The notes below the pieces were generated by a model. That model was not told where the DNA came from. It ran no database searches and was given only the letters and a program-made list of their open reading frames with translations. Below, piece after piece: positions 56,082 to 64,000 of a DNA stretch of 64,000 nt (the first letter of the stretch is position 1; each line of letters starts with the position of its first letter). Made by a program: the position numbers and the translations under genes. The DNA lies in NCBI GenBank assembly GCA_015501055.1, contig JADNYV010000038.1:206966-270965 (forward strand), given 5' to 3'. The stretch comes from Mucidula mucida. Taxonomy: Eukaryota; Basidiomycota; Agaricomycetes; Agaricales; Physalacriaceae.

Positions 56082-57288
56082 CTTCGGATTCCTCCCCTTC
56101 ACTGATATTCAAGTGACAGTTTAGACCTTCTCTGGTGGCATCTCACCACAGGCTCCTTTTCCTGAGGTTTCTATTGAATGTCCTCATGTGACCGTCTCGA
56201 CTTCTACAGGACTACCTACATTATGGGTAAAGCTATTCAAGGCGGGCATATTGGGGCCGCTCTTTGATTGGTTGCGGATGCTGTATGCTCGTATGTGTTA
56301 TGTTGTGCAGCATGAGGGTGCTGTATTGGAGGCATTCAAGTCCTTGATAGGTGTCTTGACAGGGGACTCGGTGTCTCCAATTCTCTGAAACTTGTATGTT
56401 GCAGACGTTGATGGGGCAATTCCTGTTCATGCTGATGACTTGATTTTTTGTGACACAACAATCTGCCATATTGAACATGCGGATGATGTGGCTATGTTCT
56501 CAACCGGTATAGTAGTGCACCTTAGTGCGCTCGTCACAGAGTCGGATTGGGATCATTCATCGGTGACAGTTCCTCGACTTGGGATTTTACTCTCTGCCTT
56601 CACTTCATGCTTACCTACTTGTTTTTACTCATAGATTAGCCCACCTCAGTCTCCATTCCTCTGGCTTAGTCCAGACCTATATTACACCACTTATTTAATT
56701 TCTAGGATCACACCACTCTTTACCCTCTAGACCATGGGCCTAGTTACTGTAGGCTTAGACCCATACCTACTTTACCTTCTTACCACCACAGTCTAAATCT
56801 CATTGTTTTACACCTTGATTTTGCTTGGAGCTCAGAGCACAGAGTGCACAAAGGAGCAGAGCATATCCATTCGAGGTGTACTCTACATTTTACATCTGAT
56901 CACTCGACTTACGGCTTCGACCAGCTCCCATCACAACTGACTATACCTCATACATACATATTTGACACACAGACTGACATCTATGTCTACACCGGATGGC
57001 GTGGACTTTAGGAGAAGATCACAGCCTTCTATTAGTGGTGCCGACACAACTTCATGACAATGAGTCTCCTAAAGACGGAGTGGATGGTGTTTGGTGGGAG
57101 TCCGGGAAAGTCTGTCTCGCTAATGGCGAATGGCGTTCACCTGAAGTTGGTTGATGTCTACAAGTTTATTGGAGTTATGTTTATGTCAGAAAAAGGTAAC
57201 ACATTCCGGCACCATTACAGGAATAAGGCGGCCAAAGCAAAGGCGGTTGCTGCGGTGTCTGTATCACTGTCTAACCATATTGGGACAC
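56082..57288 (+). mobile_element. LINE-type (non-LTR) reverse transcriptase remnant
   Basis: Two coding pieces of a LINE-like RT. The first (about 56215-56505) reads LPTLWVKLFKAGILGPLFDW, LRMLYARMCYVVQHEGAV, LIGVLTGDSVSPIL and HIEHADDVAMFS, where ADD is the RT active site; TGA at 56386 stands where Trp of the usual ILWNLY is expected. The second (57030-57288) reads WCRHNFMTMSLLKTEWMVFG and FIGVMFMSEKGNTFRHHYRN, the region after the active site. About 520 bp of unrelated DNA lie between them. The right end is cut by the LTR of element D. Confidence 0.75.
56507..57020. other. Unidentified 500-bp insert within the LINE remnant
   Basis: AT/CT-rich sequence with no coding frame separating the two RT pieces. 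Clear TG...CA ends or inverted repeats were not found, so its nature is open. The boundaries are approximate. Confidence 0.45.
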
Positions 57289-57816
57289 TGTTATGAATCG
57301 CCATATTTTCACATTTTCAATCTTATCATATCTTATCGGGGGGCTTGTCTTATCAACCAACGGACTGTTTCATCATCTGTTTCGTCACCGATCACACTCC
57401 TTTTCATTACCGAAGCCGTACTCATGTTGGACACACGTCCAACACATGGATGACATCATACATGCTGATACCTCATGGACTCCCTATTGTATACACACCG
57501 CCGACACTCGTAGCACACATAGATGTTTCAGTATTATTACTTACATGCAGTTACCACTCGTATTTAATGGTTTCACGGACTAGTAGCATACCACACTGGG
57601 TCAAGGGCGTGGAGCATCCCTAGTGGAAACGCGTATGGACAAGGAGTCTCAAACACAGACTTACTAGTATATAAGCAGTAGTGTAGTATCATTGTACTTT
57701 AGTTCCGATCTCGTTTATACACCTGGCCTAGCCTAGTCTTACGAACGCGAACGTCTTCTTCCTTAGTTCTTGCTGTGGTACCTGGTTGAGTCTCGTGGCT
57801 TAGTCAGTCGCTAACA
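57289..57816 (+). repeat. 5' LTR of element D
   Basis: 528 bp, TGTTATGAAT to CGCTAACA. TATATAAG near 57668 and TAGTTCCGATCT at 57700-57711, pairing exactly with 57819-57830. Confidence 0.93.
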
Positions 57817-58415
57817 GAAGATCGGAACTACCTTCTACCACCTACCACACATCCCTGATCGTCGATCAGCACTTCGCTGTTTGATCATCACACATTCCCC
57901 TATTCCCTTTCCCTGTTTACAGATCGACGGATTTCTAATTCCAGCGCACGTCCGCATACATGTGTATTGGTCCCAGTAGCGCCGGCTAACAGTTAGAGAT
58001 AACTGCCTCGGGTGCTGGAAGTAGCCGCTCTCACGAGAACAAACTTTTGGCAGTTGCACTTCAGTGGGCGCTGTTTACGGGTCAAACCCCGTTCCCAGGA
58101 AAACTTCGGCTTACCTCACACCAGAGGGACGTCGGCTGGGCAATTGCGAACTTGTGACGAGCTCTTGGGCTCCGTAGACACGTAGTCAGTAGTCGGTAAA
58201 ATAGTGTAGACAGTTACGATACCTACCTACTTTACTTACATTACGATACACACCATCATTCCCCAACCTACCAAGTCCTGGATTCTATCTCAGATCTAGG
58301 CGACTCCTCCCTATTCATCCAAACCTCTATTCCCTCACCCGTTTCATCAAGATCCGCATCTCCCATATCCCCACTTTCACCCTTTCACTCTCCGATCCTA
58401 TCACCTCGATTCATC

Positions 58416-59344
58416 ATGTCCAACGAAGCACCCAAAACCGCTCCTCACACACCCGCTCATCATGCCAATGTCGAAATCAAAGGCCGATCCCTTGTCAACA
58501 AGCCTTATGACTATGACGGGGATAAGTCCAAGTACAAGAGCTGGTGGCGATCGATGTTCACATATATCCGCGACAAGAAGAACAACCTCACATCTGACTC
58601 TGAAAGGATCGATGTTGTTCTTTCCTATATCCGAGGAGATCACGTAGATGCATGGGTCCAGAACTACTCGGACCAGAACTTCGACGAGGAAGAAGAGGAA
58701 TGGACAGTCTCTTGGACGGAGTTCAAAGAAGACCTGAAGGAGCGATTTGTGGATTCCAACCTCGCGCGAGATGCGCAAGACCAGATTGAGCGGTTGCGCC
58801 AGGGGCAAGACACCGCTCAAGACTTCTTCCAGAAGTTCGAGGTCCTGCTCACTCAGGCAGGATACTCAAAGGATGACGCATTCGTCGTACGACTTCTCGA
58901 GACCAATGTCAACGAGAAGATCATCGACCAGATCTATGGCAGCCGAGACGGGTTGCCAGAGAAGTACAAGGATTGGAAGGCACAGATCCTTCAGATTGAT
59001 CAGCTATGGAGAAGGCGGGCGGCGAGCAAGAGGTCCGGCATGCAGTCCCGGCCTCAAGCTCCGCAGGTGGCTACATCGAGAGCTAATCCTACGAACCCAC
59101 CTCCAACGCCGATCACACGACGAGATGCTACCAGTGTTACCTATGGAGGAGCCGGCAGGCCGATGGACATCAACAACGCACGTCGAAGAGGACTTTGCTT
59201 CAGCTGTGGCGAACACGGCCACGTCAGCAGGTTCTGTCCGAAGAAGGTCGACCCCAGACGATTCGGGGTTTATGGACCGAGATGAATGACGAGGAGAAGA
59301 AGAAGCTGGCCGAAGAGTTGGGTTTTGCGAAGCTCCCGCAGTAG
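58416..59344 (+). CDS. gag: Gag of element D, one frame slip
   Basis: Same as gag of element A, open through the zinc knuckle (CFSCGEHGHVSRFC). At about 59247 one base is missing (AAGAAGGTCGACC against AAGAAAGGTCGACC), which would end the protein at 59285 with VDPRRFGVYGPR. Restoring the family frame leads to GGGTTTT (59320-59326) and the stop at 59342-59344. Confidence 0.9.
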
Positions 59345-62300
59345 ACGCAGTCCTGCCGGAGCAGTCATCAAGGAAAGGGTCGTCAGATGCAGAATCTATT
59401 TACAGTACGGGTACTGAAACATCTAAAATATCATCGACGACTTTACCACCAAAACCTGCGAAAGAAAGATTTGAGCCAAATACGCCCGAGTGGATCGCAC
59501 AACGGCTAAGAGAGGATGACGTGTCGAGAGCAGTGGGAATTTTGAGAGCATGGATGCCGGAGCGGAGAGAGAGAGAAGCGACGGAGGAGAAGGTGATGGC
59601 GATCAGAGCGTTGACAAAGGAAGCTGCGGTGGAAGTTGTGACGGAGTTGAAAAAGTCGAGGAAGTACATCCGGGGAACAAAGGGGCAGGACATGAAACTC
59701 CGAGTAACCATAGAGAGCGTACACACAGGCTCTGAATGGGAAACGAGTGCCCTTCTTGACAGTGGAGCAACGGGTTCTTGTGTCAATAAAGAATTCGTCG
59801 AGAAGAACGGACTCCCGATCAAGGAGTTACCGGTCAAGCTCCCTGTCTACAATGCGGATGGAACCCTAAACAAGGGAGGAGCAATCAAAGGTTTTGTGGA
59901 GGTCCGGATGAAGATCGGTGATCACGCCAAAAAGATGAGTTGGCCGTCACCAATCTTGGCAAAACAAGTATCTTTTTGGGGCTAGATTGGCTACGATATC
60001 ACAACCCCACGATCAACTGGACGGAATCCACGTTGACCTTTGATCGATGCCCAGACCGCTGCGGCTATCTACCCGAGTACGACTCACCGGAAGATGAAGG
60101 AGAAGAGTAGAAGAGAAGTTGGAAGAGGGAGACGTTGTTTGGATGGACTGGGACAACTATCGCAAAAGCGGTGAAAAGCTGAGATCACAACAGCCTTCAT
60201 CCGCTGCTGCACCTTACATCGAGGAATTTCCGATGTATTCAGCAAGGCGGACTTTGACAAGTTACCGGAGCGAAGACCCTGGGATCACGCGATAGAACTT
60301 ACGCCTGGTTCCAAACCGGTTGACTGCAAGGTTATCCCCTTAGTCCATCCGAGCAGAAGGCGTTAGATGAGTTCTTGGAGGAAAACATACGCACGGGACG
60401 TATACGGCCATCAATTTCACCTATGGCATCACCCTTCTTCTTTGTCAAAAAGAAGGATGGAAGCCTTCGGCCAGTACAGGATTATCGGAAGTTGAACGAC
60501 ATGACAATCAAGAACCGATACCCTTGCCGTTGATTCAGGAGCTTATCGACAAGTTGAAGGGAGCAAAGGTTTTCACAAAGATGGATGTCCGATGGGGTTA
60601 CAATAACATCCGGATCAAAGAAGGTGATGAGTGGAAAGCGGCGTTTAGAACAAACCGAGGCCTGTTCGAGCCCTCAGTCATGTTCTTCGGACTTACAAAC
60701 TCGCCGGCGACATTCCAATCGTTCATGAATCACATTCTGAAGGAGCTGATTGATGAAGGACATGTTATAGTTTACTTGGATGACATACTTATCTTTACGA
60801 ACACGTTGGAAGAACATAGGCATATCGTACGACGAGTATTAGAAATATTACGAGTAAATAAGTTGTATTTAAAACCCGAGAAATGTAGTTTCGAGGCACA
60901 TACTGTAGACTACTTAGGAGTTATTGTTGGAGGAGGAGAGGTGAAGATGGATCCGGCAAAAGTGGCCGTAGTAAAGGAATGGAAGGAGCCGACGAAGAAG
61001 AAGGAAGTACAGTCATTCCTGGGCTTCTGCAACTTCTACCGACGTTTCATCCGGGGATTTGCGGGAGTAGCGAAGCCATTGACATCGCTAACCGGGAAGG
61101 GCGAGTGGGTTTGGGGCATGGAGCAGCACGAGGCATTTGAGGAGTTGAAGCGGAGGATGACGGAAGAACCCGTTCTGATCGTACCACGCGACGACGGCAA
61201 GTTTCGAGTTGAGGCAGACTCCTCGAACTATGCGAACGGGGCGGTTCTTTCCCAGTTGGTGGACGGAAAATGGAGACCAGTAGCCTTTCGGTCTCGCGCG
61301 CTGAACGAAGTAGAGCGCAATTATGAGATCTACGACAAAGAGATGATGGCTATTATGGACTCGATTGACGACTGGAGACAATATCTCCTTGGAGCAAAGG
61401 AAACGGTGGAGGTGTTTACCGATCATCAAAACCTCCAGTACTTCCGGAAGCCACAGAAGTTGAATCGGAGGCAGGCGAGATGGGTTACGGAGTTAGCGGA
61501 ATATGACATACAGATGATTCACAAGCCGGGCAAGACGATGGGGAAAGCTGATGCCTTGTCAAGGATGACAGGCCTTGAGAAGGGGGAAAAAGATAACGAA
61601 AACGTTGTTTTGCTCAAGCCGGAGTTTTTTATTTCACAAATTCAATTTTCTTTACATACAGTAGATACACCGGAGGACGAATTACTTAACAAAATCAAAC
61701 AAAGAAAAGGAAACAAAGACAGATACGTACAAAAAGCATTAGAAAACAAAGAAAAAGGATGGGAAGAGAAGGAAAATGGACTTATTATGTGGAAGGATCG
61801 TATTTACATACCGAAGGACAAGGAATTGCGGGGAAGAGTTATTGGAATGCACCATGATGCACAGCTTGCAGGGCATCCGGACGATACAAGACCCTCGAGC
61901 TGATCACACGCACCTATTGGTGGCCAGGAATCAGCCGAGACGTCCGGGAATACGTGAAGGGTGTCAAAAATGCCAGGTCACCAAGTCACATCGCACGAAG
62001 CCGGCTGCACCTCTTCATCCTATTGATGTGCCAAGCGAGCCATGGGAAATAGTAGGGACGGACATGATTGGAGAGCTGCCGGAATCGGGAGGATACAACG
62101 CTATCAGCACGTTTGTGGACCATTTCACAAAGCGATTACGCATCATACCGACACACACCACTCTGACGTCAGAAGGCATGGCCCGCATCTACCGAGATCG
62201 CATTTTCCCCATACATGGGATGCCACGCCAGATGATACATGATCGCGGTCCACAATACCACTCGCGTTTTATGAAGGAGTTGTACCGGTTGTTGGGCATA

Positions 62301-63197
62301 CAAGGAAACTTTACAACGGCGTATCATCCACAGGCAAATGGGCAGACGGAACGGCTGAACCAAGAGATAGAACATTTCTTACGGTTATTTGTCAACTACC
62401 ATCAGAACGACTGGCACGAATGGCTACCCTCTGCCGAATTTGTTTACAATGATCGGGTACACTCGGCAACTAAAGTCACTCCGTTCTTTGCAGACATGGG
62501 CAGACACCCCTACAAAGGCACCGCCCCGAAAACGGCATCGAGAAATGAGACTGCGCAGGAGTTTGCCGACGGCATGAGGAAAACATGGGACGAAGTGGGG
62601 TCGGCATTGAAGATGGCCAAAGAGGATATGAAACGGTTTTATGACAGGAAACGGACAGAGGCAGTGGAGTACAAGGAAGGCGACAAAGTATGGCTGGAAG
62701 GGACGAATCTCAGCACGGATCGACCAATGAAGAAGCTCGATGACAAACGCTTCGGGCCGTTCAAAGTGATCAAGAAAGTCGGGACGAGCTCTTACAAGCT
62801 CCAGATTCCTCACACGTGGAAAAGCATCCATCCCGTGTTCAATGAGGCCCTGTTGACGCCTTACCACGAGCCCCAATTTCCGACACAACCCCGAGACACG
62901 CGTCCACCACCTGTGCTGGAAGGAGCCGAACCGGAATGGGAGGTTGAGAAAGTGGTTAATTCCCGAAAGTACCGCGGGGGTTTTCAATACAAGGTTCACT
63001 GGAAGGGTTACGGCACACACGAGCAGACATGGGAACCGGCATGCAATCTCAAAAATGCCGACGAAGCTATCAGCGATTTCCACCAACAATATCCGAACAA
63101 GCCGAAGCCACCCGCGCTTGCTCGCATTGAAGTCCCCATGTCGCAATTTCCATCACATCTATTCCGACCCATGCCACGCCTGATACCGAACCCCTGA
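59320..63197 (+). CDS. pol: Pol of element D, with small frame slips
   Basis: The best-preserved pol in the window. Protease near 59750-59995. RT/RNase H are open from 60524 to 61900, with [44 protein letters not shown] at 60773-60784, [20 protein letters not shown] and [20 protein letters not shown]. Integrase and chromodomain are open from about 61950 to 63197: [45 protein letters not shown], and [20 protein letters not shown]. Single-base losses near 59935, 60106, 60130, 60229, 60333, 60522 and 61878 break the polyprotein into pieces; most are in short homopolymers. Confidence 0.92.
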
Positions 63198-63272
63198 CGT
63201 CACACTACCCTCTGCAGCCCTCATGGAGCGACTCTGGCGCAGAATGGAACTTGCGCCTTAAGGAGGGGGTGA

Positions 63273-63798
63273 TGTTATGAATCGCCATATTTTCACATTT
63301 TCACATCTTATCATATCTTATCGGGGGCTTGTCTTATCAACCAACGGACCGTTTCATCATCTGTTTCGTCACCGATCATACCCTTTTCATTACCGAAGCC
63401 GTACTCATGTCGGACACACGCCAACACATGGATGACATCATACATGCCGATACCTCATGGACTCCCTATTGTATACACACCACCGACACTCGTAGCACAC
63501 ATGGTCGTTTCAGTATTATTACTTACATGCAGTTACCACTCGTATTTAATGGTTTCACGGACTAGTAGCATACCACACTGGGTCAAGGGCGTGGAGCATC
63601 CCTAGTGGAAACGCGTATGGACAAGGAGTCCCAAACACAGACTTACCAGTATATAAGCAGTAGCGTAGCATCATTGTACTTTAGTTCCGATCTCGTTTAT
63701 ACACCTGGCCTAGCCTAGTCTTACGAACGTGAACGCTTTCTTCCTTAGTTCTTGCTGTGGTACCTGGTTGAGTCTCGTGGCTTAGTCAGTCGCTAACA
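63273..63798 (+). repeat. 3' LTR of element D
   Basis: 526 bp, preceded by the polypurine tract and followed directly by the MITE fragment. Confidence 0.93.
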
Positions 63799-64000
63799 CA
63801 GCCTGTGACCCATTATGGTCTGAAGTTACAGCGAATAGCTTCACAGACCCTTAAATTGCCTTTTTTGGACAGTTCCGCTTATAGCGGGACCTGAAATTTC
63901 CTTATTTGGAGGCTCGTGCCTGACCAAAGTGGTCTGTGACCCGTTATGATGTATATATAGCTTCACTTCAAAGACCCCCGTGACCCGTTATGTGAATTTG
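63799..64000. mobile_element. Second MITE copy, inverted, cut by element D and by the window end
   Basis: Reverse complement of MITE 38956-39199, with a few base differences. The first 25 or so bases including one terminal repeat are missing at the junction with the LTR of D (shared bases ACA at the join). The window ends just before the other terminal repeat would begin. Confidence 0.9.

Larger units (their letters stand above)
57289..63798 (+). mobile_element. Element D: Ty3/gypsy chromovirus-type element, near complete
   Basis: 5' LTR 57289-57816, primer site 57819-57830, leader, gag, pol, polypurine tract (about 63260-63272), 3' LTR 63273-63798. RT retains YLDD and no C-to-T-type stops are apparent. 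Single-base losses interrupt gag, protease/RT and integrase. The flanks differ: LINE remnant (GACAC) on the left and a MITE (CAGCC) on the right, so no target duplication is seen. Confidence 0.92.

Overview
The window looks like nuclear DNA of a filamentous basidiomycete, most likely an Agaricomycete. Genes are split by many short GT-AG introns (about 48-70 nt), sit close together on both strands, and include typical fungal families: a fungal-type DOA10 ubiquitin ligase, an F-BAR/RhoGAP protein, a divergent histone H3/H4 pair with introns, an S53 sedolisin, DUF6593-like proteins and F-box/LRR-type proteins. The species cannot be named from this sequence alone. No rRNA gene, tRNA gene or CRISPR array was recognised.

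Region 1 (1-38.1 kb) is gene rich. In order: a class I sirtuin (cut by the window edge), a divergent Tpt1/KptA-like RNA 2'-phosphotransferase, argininosuccinate synthase (-), a short-chain dehydrogenase, a dead F-box gene copy, a poorly defined gene (-), DOA10 (-), the splicing factor YJU2/CWC16, an S53 peptidase, the intact inverted F-box copy (-), a kinase-like protein, a DUF6593-like gene (-), two tandem dienelactone hydrolase genes (-), an Sds3-like Sin3/HDAC subunit (-), a second DUF6593-like gene, a small secreted protein, H3 (-) and H4, an F-box protein, an Rgd1-type F-BAR/RhoGAP (-) and a LOG-family phosphoribohydrolase. Several of these are chromatin factors (sirtuin, Sds3, H3, H4), but nothing shows they are regulated together.

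Region 2 (38.5-64 kb) is a block of transposons. Four copies of one chromodomain-bearing Ty3/gypsy family (A, B, C, D; LTRs about 525-531 bp with TGTTA...TAACA ends) are nested and arranged head to head. C (+) sits inside B (-) with a TCCTT target duplication. B itself is flanked by GTTCC. A (+) and B (-) form a large inverted repeat around a 51-bp spacer and share an RT deletion and the same nonsense mutations. A 244-bp MITE with TA target duplication interrupts the 5' LTR of A, and a second copy abuts D at the window end. A LINE-type RT remnant lies between B and D. The family seems to prime reverse transcription from its own transcript (Tf1-like): a 12-nt sequence at the predicted transcript start is the exact complement of a site 2 nt after the 5' LTR. 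A GGGTTTT slippery heptamer links gag to pol.

Caveat: many unrelated genes, and the otherwise youngest transposon copies, carry single-base deletions, often in homopolymers. This looks at least partly like sequencing or assembly error, so calls of a broken gene are given cautiously. Exon boundaries were worked out by eye from reading frame, GT/AG sites and family conservation.
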